A program made the translations under genes and the position numbers. A stretch of DNA of 64,000 nucleotides from Leptospira haakeii (lineage in GTDB: Bacteria; Spirochaetota; Leptospiria; Leptospirales; Leptospiraceae): the NCBI RefSeq assembly GCF_002812045.1, contig NZ_NPEG01000003.1:1-64000 (forward strand), read 5' to 3'. Positions 8,458 through 20,300 of this stretch are shown piece after piece; positions within the stretch are counted from its first letter, which is position 1; each line of letters begins with the position of its first letter. A model generated the notes under the pieces. It did not search any database and was not told the DNA's origin. It was given only the letters and a program-made list of their open reading frames with translations.

Positions 8458-10919
8458 GTAAATACCCTATGTTTTAAAGAAATTGAATTTAATACTACTG
8501 TCAATGAGCTCAATGTCATAAAGCCTGCGCAGATCACTGGAAGCATCAATCCTCCTGCAGCGAGAGGGATCATTATGGAATTATAAACTAAAGAAAGGCA
8601 TATATTCTGTAAAATGACCCTTCTTGTTTTTCTGGCAATCAATACCGATCTCGGAAGTGAATCCAATCTATCTTTCACTAGAATTATATCCGATTTATCC
8701 AAAGAAAGATCGGAACCCATCCCCATGGAAATTCCCAAATCTGCCTGAGCTATACACGCGGAATCGTTAATCCCATCTCCCAACATTAGAACCACTTCGC
8801 TGGAAGATTGTGCTTCTATGATCCTTTCTTTTTTTTGGATAGGAGTTAGATTTGCTTTGAAGTTTTGGATTCCGAGTTCTTTGGAAAGAGTTTCCACCTT
8901 GGCTGGAATGTCTCCGGATAGAATTTCCATATTAGAAAAAAATGATCTTAATTCTTGAATGGAGCCTTTTGCTTCCGGTCTGGCCTTATCTCTAAATTCC
9001 CAGGCAACTAAAGGAATACCATTTTCAGATAAGTGAACCCATCCGTCGTTCTCAGGTTTATTTTCCCAAACAAAGTTCTTTTTACCTATCCGATAAGTTT
9101 TGCCGGCGAATTTTGCCTCCATTCCTTCTCCTGGAATTTCTTTGTAGGAATTCCAACCCGTGAGATTGGCCGACGAATTATCAGTGATAGTGTCCTTAGA
9201 TATTTCCTCTAAGAACTCAGGTGTTTCGTTTGCAAATGTTTCTATAATCGATTTTGCGATAGGGTGAGAAGAATTGGATTCTAATCTGATTGCGATTTCC
9301 CTGAATTTAGCAGGATTTTCTTCTAATGCAAAGTATTTCTCGGCGTTTAATTCTAATTTGCCTGTAGTCAATGTCCCAGTTTTATCAAAGAAAATACGAT
9401 TTGCTTTCGCTAAAATTTCGACTGATTCCGGATTTTTGACAAGTACTCCTTCTTTGGATTGGAGTAGATGGCTGATCACGAGTGCCGCGGGGACACTTAA
9501 ACCTAACGCGCAAGGGCAGGCTACGATCAATACGCTGATTGTATTTAAGATGGCATCTTCCGTAGAATGGAATTGAAACCAATAGATAAATGTTCCTACC
9601 GCAACAAATAGGACAACTTTAATGAATACCGCAGCCAGTTTGTCGGTACTTCTTTGTATTTTTGGTTTTGTTAATAAAGAATCTTCTAATATTCTTCCGA
9701 TTTGTGCAAGCGAGCTTTCATTTGCATTTCCTTTAGCCTGGAATTTTACATCGGTGGAAAGCGAAACTGAGCCTGCTTTAATCTCTGCTCCTCTAGATTT
9801 TCGGATCGGTTTACTTTCTCCAGTCAAAACGGATTCGTCAAAAAATGCAGTTTCAGATTCTAAGATACCGTCTACAGGAGCCTTACTTCCCAAAGACAAT
9901 CTGACTAAATCTCCTCTTTCGATGGAAGAAGCAGAATGTTTGGACCAGACTCCCTTTTTGGAAACTTCATATTCTTCAGGTAGAAGAGAGAGTAATTCTC
10001 CTATTTTGGCTCCTGCTTTGTAGCGGATCATTGCCTCGAAATATTTTCCAAGTAAAATGAAGAAGTAAATGGTGCAAACCGAGTCGAAATAAACTTCTCC
10101 ATTGCCGGAGATGGTTACATAAATACTATAGAAGTAGGCAAGACTGACTCCTGCGAATAATAATGTGTCCATTCCGAGGAGTTTTCTTTTCCAGGATTCA
10201 TAGGCTCCTTTCCAGAAAGGGTAACCTGAATAAAAATAAACTGGAGTGGCAAATATCCATGAGATATAATGGAATAAATTTTTAATATTGAATTCCATTC
10301 CTTCAAAATAGCCGGCGTATAAACTTGCGGAGAATAACATGATATTCCCCCAACAGAAGCCTGCGACTATCATTCGAATGCTCAGTTCTTGGAATGGTTT
10401 CTCCACTTTTGATTCAGCTTTCAGCGGAGAGTATAGTTTGGCTTTATAACCTAAACTTTCGATTGTTTTGATTATTTTTCCGAGCGTGATTTTGGAAAGG
10501 TCGAATCCTACTTTGAGTCTTCCCGTTCCAAAATTGATCCTCGCTTCTTTGACACCTTCCGTTTTTGTGAGAACGGTTTCGATCAACCATACACAAGCGG
10601 AACAATGTAGGTTGGTAACGGTTATATATACATTTGAATCCGGACCATTCTTCTTTTCTAAATATTCCGAATATACGGATTCGTTGTCCAATTCTTCGGA
10701 AGAGACTTTTTGGACTTCTCTGTCGATTGGTTCTAAAGATTGGGTTCCTCTGATTTGGTAAAATTGATCTAGTCCGTTTTCGAGTAATAAATGAGAGATC
10801 TCTGCACACCCGTTACAGCAATATTCTCTTTCGACCCCATGTTCCGTTCTGATTATAGATATCCCGTCAATTTCAGTATTACAATGAAAACATAATGTTT
10901 TGTTTTCTAATACTTTCAA
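8454..10919 (-). CDS. ccoI: CcoI/FixI copper-translocating P1B-type ATPase
   Basis: The 821-residue protein begins with a cysteine-rich metal-binding segment (CFHCNTEID and CCNGCAEI, residues 11-41) typical of CcoI. An HMA domain with NLHCSACVWLIE follows, then membrane helices. The catalytic elements of P1B ATPases are all present: TGES, the CPCALGLS membrane motif, DKTGTLTTGKL with the phosphorylated Asp, a SHPIA nucleotide-binding His, and GDGINDS. It supplies copper for the CuB centre of the cbb3 oxidase. The gene overlaps ccoH by 4 bases and ccoS by 4 bases, so translation is probably coupled. Confidence 0.93.
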   Translation of the reverse strand: MKVLENKTLCFHCNTEIDGISIIRTEHGVEREYCCNGCAEISHLLLENGLDQFYQIRGTQSLEPIDREVQKVSSEELDNESVYSEYLEKKNGPDSNVYITVTNLHCSACVWLIETVLTKTEGVKEARINFGTGRLKVGFDLSKITLGKIIKTIESLGYKAKLYSPLKAESKVEKPFQELSIRMIVAGFCWGNIMLFSASLYAGYFEGMEFNIKNLFHYISWIFATPVYFYSGYPFWKGAYESWKRKLLGMDTLLFAGVSLAYFYSIYVTISGNGEVYFDSVCTIYFFILLGKYFEAMIRYKAGAKIGELLSLLPEEYEVSKKGVWSKHSASSIERGDLVRLSLGSKAPVDGILESETAFFDESVLTGESKPIRKSRGAEIKAGSVSLSTDVKFQAKGNANESSLAQIGRILEDSLLTKPKIQRSTDKLAAVFIKVVLFVAVGTFIYWFQFHSTEDAILNTISVLIVACPCALGLSVPAALVISHLLQSKEGVLVKNPESVEILAKANRIFFDKTGTLTTGKLELNAEKYFALEENPAKFREIAIRLESNSSHPIAKSIIETFANETPEFLEEISKDTITDNSSANLTGWNSYKEIPGEGMEAKFAGKTYRIGKKNFVWENKPENDGWVHLSENGIPLVAWEFRDKARPEAKGSIQELRSFFSNMEILSGDIPAKVETLSKELGIQNFKANLTPIQKKERIIEAQSSSEVVLMLGDGINDSACIAQADLGISMGMGSDLSLDKSDIILVKDRLDSLPRSVLIARKTRRVILQNICLSLVYNSIMIPLAAGGLMLPVICAGFMTLSSLTVVLNSISLKHRVFT

Positions 10920-11401
10920 TGGATTACCTTAGCCGATACGGTTTTTTCCAAAGTTCCTTCCGGGATTTTGGCAGAAACTGAAACTCTCCATTCTCCTGGA
11001 AATGGAATAGAGAGTGTTCCTCGGTATTTTCCTGGAGATACTTCCTTTAAAGTAACAGTTGCATTAAATTTTTCAGTAGCTGTTTTGTCTAACTGGACTT
11101 GGATCTTTGCACCTTGGATCTTTTCTTGTCCATGTTTGAATTCCAACTGTAGTTCTTGTTTTCCTGATTGGAGTATATTCGGTTTTTGGATCCAATCCGC
11201 TTGGAATCCATAACCAGCCTCTATCAGTTTTCTCTGAGATAGAATAGATTGTTCGTATTTAAGCCCTTTTTCATAATAATTCGAGTCGATAGCCGGTGTA
11301 TGTCCTGCTAATGCAAGTTTTACGGTGTAAAATGTAGCTGCAAATAATGCCAGAAATGCGATCTTGATTACCCAAAATGCTCTTTTTAAACTAACGTCCA
11401 T
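10916..11401 (-). CDS. ccoH: CcoH/FixH, cbb3 oxidase assembly protein
   Basis: The 161-residue protein has one N-terminal membrane helix (about residues 9-31), then a periplasmic domain with the FixH-type features NYYEKGLKYEQ and PGKYRGTLSIPFPGEWRVSV. It is encoded between ccoG (overlap 11 bases) and ccoI (overlap 4 bases), the invariant position of FixH. FixH/CcoH interacts with the oxidase subunits during assembly. No unusual features were seen. Confidence 0.87.
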   Translation of the reverse strand: MDVSLKRAFWVIKIAFLALFAATFYTVKLALAGHTPAIDSNYYEKGLKYEQSILSQRKLIEAGYGFQADWIQKPNILQSGKQELQLEFKHGQEKIQGAKIQVQLDKTATEKFNATVTLKEVSPGKYRGTLSIPFPGEWRVSVSAKIPEGTLEKTVSAKVIH

Positions 11402-12758
11402 GGACTATCCTCTCATCATTTGGTAATTTCCATCCGGCTATAGAAACCGGAAGTAAGAATGGAACTGTTTCGGATTTAGAATATTCAAAATCCTGAATAT
11501 CCATCACTTTTAGCTTAATATCATGACTTCTTTTTTTGGCATCTTGTTCTGCTATTTTAAGTTCTATGAATAGTCTGTATCTTTCTTCGGAATTACCTTT
11601 TAGTTCTACTGTTGCTTCTTCTGTTCCACCGACGAGTATTCTTCTTTCTCCCTGAAGATCGGAAGTTTCTATTTCAAATTTTAGGGTTCTGTCTTTAGGA
11701 GTCAGGTTTTGCATTTGTACTTCATAGAAGTTACGAACAACTCCATCTTGCACTAACATAGGTTGAATGTTTCTGTCGGGGAGAACTGATAGATAGAGTG
11801 GGACCCTGTTGGATAATAAGATCCCTATAGCGGAGATTGTAAGCATTAATGAAAGTGCGTAGACGATTGTTCTTGAGCGGACCCAACGGATAGAAGATCC
11901 TTTTTCGGAGATTTGGTTTTCAGACCAATAACCGATCAGTGATTTTTTATTTTCTTTAGCCATTTGTTTTGTGCATGCATCCGAACATTTTCCGCATGCG
12001 ATACACCAAGGATTGGCCCCTTCTCTGATATCTATTCCTGTCGGACATACTACTAAGCACATATTACATGCAGTGCAGTCCCCGATTTTTGTTTTTCCTT
12101 TTCTTCTGGGTTCTCCTCTTGTGTAATCATAAGTGATATTTACAGAATGATTGTCCATCATCACTGTTTGGAAACGTGCATAAGGGCATCCGTATTTGCA
12201 GAATTGTTCCCGTACGAATGCTATATCTGTATACATTGCGAGTGTAAAAAATCCTAAGAATAAAAACCATGTAGGGAAATCTACATTAGGATTTTTGAAA
12301 TAAGAGATCATTTGGTATGGATCCGTGAAATATGAGATCCAAGCAAAAGATGCAGCAAAGCTGACTAAGATCCAGACTATATGAGTTAAGGCCACCAACG
12401 CTTGGTTTGCGTCTTGTTTTCCATATTTCGAATCTTGGATCCTTCTTCCTATCCAATCGAAAATGTCAGAGTAGATGGTTTGAGGGCAAGCCCATCCGCA
12501 CCATACTCTACCTATCAGAGTTGTAAATAAGAAGAGGCAAAGTCCTGCTGCGATCAGGAATAGATGAAGGAAATATCCTTCCTGAGGAATAAAAATATGA
12601 CCGAATAGAAAAAACTTTCTATCCGGTATATCCAATCGGATAACTTGAAATCCATCCCAGCGAATCCAAGGGGTTATAAAAAAGAGAAGAACTAAGAATA
12701 CCTGGACGTAATTTCTGGCAGTCCTTATCTTTCCTTGCATTGGCCTCGAAATGATCAT
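11391..12758 (-). CDS. ccoG: CcoG/FixG, membrane polyferredoxin of cbb3 biogenesis
   Basis: The 455-residue protein has membrane helices in the first half, including a WCGWACPQTIYSD motif and the EQFCKYGCPYARFQ segment. Two 4Fe-4S clusters follow in the central part (CTACNMCLVVCPTG and CIACGKCSDACTK), and the C-terminal Ig-like domain faces the periplasm. Family members act in cbb3 maturation as a cupric reductase (known for CcoG). The ATG at 12758 has an AGGAGGA ribosome-binding site. It follows ccoP by 32 bases and overlaps ccoH by 11 bases. Confidence 0.92.
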   Translation of the reverse strand: MIISRPMQGKIRTARNYVQVFLVLLFFITPWIRWDGFQVIRLDIPDRKFFLFGHIFIPQEGYFLHLFLIAAGLCLFLFTTLIGRVWCGWACPQTIYSDIFDWIGRRIQDSKYGKQDANQALVALTHIVWILVSFAASFAWISYFTDPYQMISYFKNPNVDFPTWFLFLGFFTLAMYTDIAFVREQFCKYGCPYARFQTVMMDNHSVNITYDYTRGEPRRKGKTKIGDCTACNMCLVVCPTGIDIREGANPWCIACGKCSDACTKQMAKENKKSLIGYWSENQISEKGSSIRWVRSRTIVYALSLMLTISAIGILLSNRVPLYLSVLPDRNIQPMLVQDGVVRNFYEVQMQNLTPKDRTLKFEIETSDLQGERRILVGGTEEATVELKGNSEERYRLFIELKIAEQDAKKRSHDIKLKVMDIQDFEYSKSETVPFLLPVSIAGWKLPNDERIVHGR

Positions 12759-12790
12759 TGCTCCTCCTATGATTCTCTGGGACAGTTAAC

Positions 12791-13324
12791 TTATTTGGAA
12801 GATTTTAGCTCCGGATTCCGGGAAGCTAACCAGGCAAGCACTTGGTAAACTTTTTCGGAACCTAATGAGTTCTCATGTGCAGGCATCGGTCCTCTGCCTA
12901 ACTTGGTTCTTTCTACGGAGATTCCCTTCATTACGGTTGTATAAAGTTCTAGATCCGTATTTCCATGTATCCATTCTTTATCCATTAGATTCGGGCCTAC
13001 TAAACCTTCTCCTGTTGGACCGTGGCAGGCTACACAATAGGTCTGGAATGTTTTCTGTCCTGCGTTGATTGCATCTTGGTTCCCTCTGAATGGATTGGAT
13101 CCATCAGTGGACTTGACTGCAACGTTACGATTCGGAAATTCTTTCTCATAATCTTGGATCTGAGCAGCGTAATATTCGCTTGTTCCCCAGTTCGAAAATC
13201 CGTGGAAGTATACCGCGTAAATTCCAGCGAAAATAACACATCCTAAGAATACCCATTTCCACCATTCAGGAAGAGGATTATCTGCCTGTCTGATCCCGTC
13301 GAATTCCTTGTTTGGGTCACTCAT
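12791..13324 (-). CDS. ccoP: CcoP subunit of cbb3 oxidase, single-haem form
   Basis: The 177-residue protein has an N-terminal CcoP segment (EFDGIRQADNPLPEWWKW, the FixP_N feature), one membrane helix and one cytochrome c domain with CVACHGPTGEG and a later Met in GPMPAHE. Canonical CcoP is about 290-310 residues and carries two CxxCH haem sites; here only one site exists and the second domain is absent with no sign of a frameshift, since ccoG follows after 32 bases. It starts 1 base after the ccoQ stop and is part of the ccoNOQPGHIS operon. The shorter form should still pass electrons to CcoO, which is inference. Confidence 0.88.
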   Translation of the reverse strand: MSDPNKEFDGIRQADNPLPEWWKWVFLGCVIFAGIYAVYFHGFSNWGTSEYYAAQIQDYEKEFPNRNVAVKSTDGSNPFRGNQDAINAGQKTFQTYCVACHGPTGEGLVGPNLMDKEWIHGNTDLELYTTVMKGISVERTKLGRGPMPAHENSLGSEKVYQVLAWLASRNPELKSSK

Positions 13325-13325
13325 C

Positions 13326-13472
13326 TTAATCCTCCTCCAGCATTCTGAATTTAGGTTTTTCCATTCTTTCCTTTCTGGAACTTCTATATACGTATAAGAT
13401 AATCGTAAATATGGAAAGCACCAGGATAGGAAGCCTTAACGATTTATAAATTTGTAATGTATCTAGATCCAT
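13326..13472 (-). CDS. ccoQ: CcoQ-like small membrane subunit of cbb3 oxidase
   Basis: This 48-residue gene fills the gap between ccoO and ccoP. A membrane helix (about residues 11-29, SLRLPILVLSIFTIILYVY) is followed by a basic then acidic tail (RSSRKERMEKPKFRMLEED). Length, topology and position match CcoQ/FixQ, which stabilises the oxidase complex. GAGGTG lies 6 bases before the ATG. The stop is separated from the ccoP ATG by a single base. Sequence similarity of CcoQ proteins is low, so the call rests mainly on synteny. Confidence 0.78.
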   Translation of the reverse strand: MDLDTLQIYKSLRLPILVLSIFTIILYVYRSSRKERMEKPKFRMLEED

Positions 13473-13480
13473 CTTGCACC

Positions 13481-14166
13481 TCACTGTAAACTTTTGGACA
13501 ATTCGGCAGTATCTCTTCCCAACTTCAGAAGATAAGCGATTAGTGCATCTCCAGCTGTTTTACCTGCCAAAAGGGTAGAAGCAGAAGAGATATCTTCCTC
13601 TGTATAAGGAACTCCTACTTTTTGGAGTCCTCTCATATGGTCTGCGATCTTAGAAGCGTCTACGATGGAAGATTCTTCGAATAACCAAGGATACGCAGGC
13701 ATGATAGAACCTTTAGCAGTATCTCTTGGATTGATCAAATGGGTCTTATGCCATTCCGCAGAAGGTTGGATCTGTGATTCGTGAGCTAGATCCGGTCCTG
13801 TTCGTTTGGATCCCCATAAGAAAGGGTGATCATAAACATATTCTCCTGCTTTGGAATATCCGTCTTTTCCGTAAGAATGTTGTGGGTCGAAACGATCAAC
13901 TTCCCATTTGAAAGGACGTATCATCTGAGTATGACAGTTATTACATCCTTCTTTCTGGTAAACGTCTCTTCCCGCTAATTCTAATGCGTTATACGGTTTT
14001 ACGTTCTGGATAGGTTCCGCCGTTTTTGTCAGGAAGAATGGAGGAACCAGTTCGAATAATCCTCCGATCAAGATAGCGATTGTGGTGTATAAGGTGAATT
14101 TAACTCCGTGTTTTTCCCACTGATCGGTAAAACCGGAGAACCAATCCAATAATTTGTCGAACCAAT

Positions 14167-14170
<4 letters not shown>
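13481..14170 (-). CDS. ccoO: CcoO, mono-haem cytochrome c subunit of cbb3 oxidase
   Basis: The 229-residue protein has an N-terminal membrane helix and a single haem c site, EGCNNCHTQMIRPFKWEVDRF, which is highly characteristic of CcoO/FixO. GSKRTGPDLAHE and a later MPAYPWL (axial Met region) complete the pattern. It overlaps the ccoN stop by 4 bases. CcoO accepts electrons from CcoP and passes them to the haem b/b3-CuB core in CcoN. Confidence 0.95.
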
Positions 14171-15606
<1,436 letters not shown>

Positions 15607-15704
15607 TCTTGATCTCTCCGGTATTTTCCGTGAAGGATAATTCCACATTTAGATTGGAATGTCGAAACGCAAGGAATCCGACTTCTTCTTCCCTCAAAAC
15701 GGTC

Positions 15705-15718
15705 TTGATAATTGTCAA
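15705..15718. promoter_or_regulatory. FNR/FixK-like box upstream of ccoN
   Basis: TTGATAATTGTCAA matches the FNR consensus TTGAT-N4-ATCAA with one mismatch in the second half. The half-site ATTGTCAA (15711-15718) is repeated at 15743-15750, 32 bp away. The box lies about 99 bases upstream of the ccoN start. Regulation of cbb3 operons by FNR/FixK-type proteins is widely known; which protein binds here is unproven. Confidence 0.5.
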
Positions 15719-15814
15719 TTGGGGAATGGAGAGATAAACTCGATTGTCAATAAATTAGTGCTTAATAAAATCTTAATGTATTTCAGAATGTGTTTAAGCT
15801 TTCGATTTTGAGAA

Positions 15815-17092
15815 TTAAAATCCTTTAAACCTTTCGAATGCTTCTCTTTCCAAGGATTCTCTGTGATTCGGGTGGGCAATTTCCGTAAGAAGTTTGGCTC
15901 TTTGTTTCAGGTTTTTGCCGTAAAGATCTGCAATGCCGTATTCTGTGATCACATAATGAACATGGGCTCTCGTAGTGGTTACGCTTGCCCCAGGTTGTAA
16001 TATTGGAACAATTCGAGATTTTCCGTGAGAAGTGACGGAAGGAAGCGCAATAATCGGTTTTCCTCCTTCTGAAAGAGAAGCTCCTCGGATAAAATCCATT
16101 TGTCCTCCCACGCCGGAGTATTGCCTGGTTCCGATAGAATCCGCGCATACTTGGCCCGTTAGATCCACTTCGATTGCTGAATTGATTGCAGTTACTTTCG
16201 GGTTTTTGCGAATATTTGCAGTGTCATTTATATAACCGATATCTAAAAATACAACTTCCGGATTATCATCCACGAAATCATAAAGTTTTCTGGTCCCCAT
16301 CACGAATCCAGTTACGATCTTTCCCGGGTGGATCTTTTTATTTTTACCGGTGATAATTCCTTTTTCTACCAAAGGAATTACGCCGTCAGAAAACATTTCC
16401 GTATGAATTCCAAGATCTTTATGATTTTTTAAACAAGATAGAACCGCATCGGGAATAGCACCGATCCCCATTTGGAGAGTTGCGGAATCTTCTACGAGAC
16501 CTGCAATATATTCTCCAATCTTAGTTTCTATTTGATCGGGTTCAGTATGTTTTGCTTCTAATAATGGAATATTACCTTCTACTAATTTATGGATTTTGTT
16601 TATATGAATGATCCCGTCTCCGTGAGTTCTGGGCATGAAACGATTCACCTGGGCGATTACAATGTTTGCGGAATCTACTGCGGCTTTGCTCGTATCTACG
16701 GAAACTCCTAAAGAACAAAACCCATGTTTATCAGGAGGAGAAACAGTGATTAGAGCCACATCTAATGGGAGTATTTTTTTTCTGAATAAGGAAGGGCATT
16801 CACTTAAGAAAATAGGAAGATAATCCGCTCTACCTTCTTTTACTGCTTCTCTCATGTTTGCACCTACAAACAGTGCGTTAGTATGAAAAGAAGTCTCCAT
16901 TCCATTTTGTGCATATGGAACTTCTCCTTCCGTATGAATATGGACGATCTCAATATTTTGTAATTCGGAGGCTCTCGCACTCAATGCTTCTATTAAAAGT
17001 TTTGGAGCTGCGTATACGCTATGTATGAAGACTCTTTGGTCGTTTTTGATCTCTGAAACTGCTTCTTTAGGGGAAACAAAATGTAAATCCAT
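15815..17092 (-). CDS. Acetyl-CoA hydrolase/4-hydroxybutyrate CoA-transferase family protein
   Basis: The product is 425 residues from ATG 17092 (431 if an in-frame TTG at 17110 is used; neither has a clear ribosome-binding site). It has the two-domain CoA-transferase family I/Cat1 pattern: VSPPDKHGFCSLGVSVD in the N-terminal half, LQMGIGAIPDAVL, and the HTEMFSDG segment holding the catalytic Glu. SGVGGQMDFIRGAS and VITEYGIADLYGK follow in the C-terminal domain. It likely moves CoA between acetyl-CoA or butyryl-type CoA esters and free acids. It stands alone between the cbb3 operon and the hybrid kinase. The exact substrate is not readable. Confidence 0.85.
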   Translation of the reverse strand: MDLHFVSPKEAVSEIKNDQRVFIHSVYAAPKLLIEALSARASELQNIEIVHIHTEGEVPYAQNGMETSFHTNALFVGANMREAVKEGRADYLPIFLSECPSLFRKKILPLDVALITVSPPDKHGFCSLGVSVDTSKAAVDSANIVIAQVNRFMPRTHGDGIIHINKIHKLVEGNIPLLEAKHTEPDQIETKIGEYIAGLVEDSATLQMGIGAIPDAVLSCLKNHKDLGIHTEMFSDGVIPLVEKGIITGKNKKIHPGKIVTGFVMGTRKLYDFVDDNPEVVFLDIGYINDTANIRKNPKVTAINSAIEVDLTGQVCADSIGTRQYSGVGGQMDFIRGASLSEGGKPIIALPSVTSHGKSRIVPILQPGASVTTTRAHVHYVITEYGIADLYGKNLKQRAKLLTEIAHPNHRESLEREAFERFKGF

Positions 17093-17326
17093 ATCGGAAT
17101 AATTTTTCAATTTTTACCGAGTAGAAGTCAAGGGACAAAATTCGGGAGAATGTATTGATATTTCTTAGTTTTTGCCTTTAAAAAGAATATAAGAAGAAGG
17201 TTCGCTGGATCCAAAAAAGATCCCTAGAATAAGGGAGAATTTTGCTCCTTCTATTTCTTGCCCGAATAGTCTTTTGGAATATTAAAAAGGTTTATAAATC
17301 CGGAATGGTCTGAAGAATCAGTGTAG

Positions 17327-20300
17327 ATGGTTTCCATTTTCTCTCAAAAATTCCGAGGAGTTTTACTGATCTTATTACTAGTTTTCAGTTTGGGATGTAA
17401 GTCAGAATCTTCTTCTAAGAAAAAACCGAGAGTAGAAAATGGAATATTAGACCTAAGCAAAGATTGGGACTTTGGAAAGGAAGAACCGCTAAGTATAGAA
17501 GGTGACTGGGCATTTTATTGGTCCCAATTATTTTCAGAGATCAAAAGTCCTTTAAGGGTCGATCTGGATCCTTCTCGAAAATCGGAATGGCAGATCAAAT
17601 TCGGAGATGTTCCGAACGTTTGGAATGAATATAAGGACCAAAAGTATCCCGGTTTCGGATATGCAACTTATAAGATACTCGTTCGTTTAGAAAAACCGGA
17701 AACCGATATGGCGATCAAGATGTTGGAAGCCTCCACATCTTATACACTTTATGTAAATGGAAAGAAGGTAATTTCCAGCGGAGAAGTTGGAAAAACCCCT
17801 GAGACAAGCAAACCTTTATATAGACCGGGAGTAAGTGAAATTTTTGACCTTGGGATTGAGAATGAAATTGCGATAGAGATCTCCAATTTTTCCCATTTTA
17901 AAGGAGGACCTTGGGCAAAGATCTTTATCGGAAAAAGAAAAGATTTGGTCACTATACGCCAAAGTAATGTTAGATTGGATCTTTTTGTGGGCGGAGGACT
18001 TTTTGTTTTAGGTCTATACCACCTAAGCTTATTTGCATTTTTAAGAAGAGAGACTTCCACACTATATTATGGAATTTTAACAATCTGTTCCACAATTCGA
18101 ATTTTGATCACCGGAGAAAGGATATTATATTCTATTTTTCCTAATTTTGATTTCGAATGGGGATATAGATTGGAATTAATATCCAGCTTTTTTATCGCCA
18201 TATTCTTTCCATTATTTATCCAAACCTTATATCCGGATGAGATAAACAAAAAAGTTATTCGGTTTTTAATTAGTATCGTTGTTGGACTTTCGTTCATCGT
18301 GCTATTCACTCCTTTAGTCATATATTCTAAGACTATTTCTATTTTTGGGATTTTAGTAACTGGTGCTTGTTTTTATTTAGTATATGTTTTTTGGAAAGCA
18401 ATGCGGAACAAGAAGTTAGGAGCTGATGTAGGCTTATTCTTCTTCCTTTTATTTTTTGCAGTAGTGACAAACGATATATTGTATGCGAATATGATTATAA
18501 ATACTGCATACTTCTCTTCTTATGGAATAGCTTCTTTCTTCGTGGCTCAGGCATTTATGGTCTCTCAAAGATTTACAAGTGCCTATCAACTTTCAGAAAC
18601 ATTAGCGCATGATTTAAAAGAATCTAATCAAAGATTAATATCTTTGGATAAACTGAAGGATGAATTTTTAGCAAATACTTCTCATGAGTTAAGAACTCCT
18701 TTGCAAGGGATCATCGGTATTGCGGATTCTTTGAAAAGAGGAGTAGGCGGTCCATTATCCCAATCCGTGGAAAGACAATTAGGGATGATCGTCACGAGCG
18801 GACAAAGACTTTCTAGTTTAGTAAATGATATTATAGATTTTTCTAAATTAAAACATAAAGATTTAAATCTGAATTTAAGGTCCGTGGACTTATACCAAGC
18901 GGTGAATTTCACTCTAGAATTAAATAGGATCTCCACGGACCAAACTAAGATAAAATTGGTAAATGCGATCTTACCTGAATTTCCTGACTTGCTTGCAGAC
19001 GAGAATAGACTACAGCAGATCTTGCAAAACTTAGTGAGTAATGCGATCAAATTCACTGAGAACGGAGAGATAGTAGTCAGTGCTCGGATCAAAGCGCTTG
19101 GAATCGCAGAGATCAGCGTAAAAGATACAGGGATCGGGATAGATCCTACTGAACACCAAAAGATATTCGAATTTTTTGAACAAGTAGAAAGGGGAGATTC
19201 CAAAAATAGTTCAGGTGCAGGGCTTGGACTTTCTATCAGTAGGGCATTGGTCGCATTACACGGTGGAGAAATTGGAGTAGAATCCAACCTCGGATCAGGT
19301 TCTCGTTTTTATTTTACGATCCCATTGGTATCCGGAAAAATCCCAAGATCGGATGGAAAAGAATTAAAAAATTATAAAGAAGGAAATCATCCAAATTCAA
19401 CTGTAGATCTTCAGAGTAAGCCCTCAGATTCGGAAAAGAATGCAAGGATTCTGGTCGTAGATGATGAGCCTGTGAACTTACAGGTAATACAGAACTATCT
19501 CTCTTTACGAAATATTTCCTCTGTGACTGCAAAAAGTGGAATAGAGGCTTTGGAAATATTACAAAAAGATAAGGTTTTCGATGTTGTTATTTTAGATGTG
19601 ATGATGCCTAAAATGTCCGGTTTGGATACTGCCAGAGAGATCCGTAAAACGCTTAGCACTCTGGAACTTCCTATATTGATGTTGACTGCAAAAAATCAGG
19701 ACAAGGACCTGATGGCTGCATTGAATAATGGCGCGAATGATTATCTACTCAAACCTTTCGATTTTGAAGAATTGATCTTAAGGATCAATAATTTGCTCGC
19801 TTTGGCGGATGGTCATAAAAGCCGTTTAAACCAGGAGAATGAGAAAAGAGAAGCTGTAAATAATGTAAGGCAAAGGATCAATATCGACTTACATGATCAC
19901 CTGGGCGGAAAACTTACAGACCTAAAGTTTTTGTCGGAGGAATTGCTCTCTCAAAACCAAGAAGATAGACCAATCTTCAAAAAGATCAATGAAGCAGTGA
20001 ATCAATCTATCCATATACTTAGGGAACAAATGTTGAAGATTGAGGACCTTGGTTTATTATCCGAGAATTTTATCACAGGTATCAATTTAGTCTTACTCAG
20101 AAGATATTCCGATGTGGAAAGAGACTTAGAATTCGAATGCCAGGACGAAGTGCTTCAATTTTTTGAAGAAGGCAGAAATGAAACTTCTATCATTGAACTT
20201 TATAGTATTGTAAATGAGATTACGAATAATGATCTAAAATACGGGCAGGGAGTTGCCAAATGGAATTTCTATTTGGAAAACGCGGATTTGATCACGGAAA

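Noticed and set aside
18682..19287. 201-residue open frame antisense to the hybrid kinase
   Set aside because: It has no ribosome-binding site and its Ser/Pro/Ile-rich composition is that of a frame opposite a real coding region; the kinase on the plus strand has clear domains.
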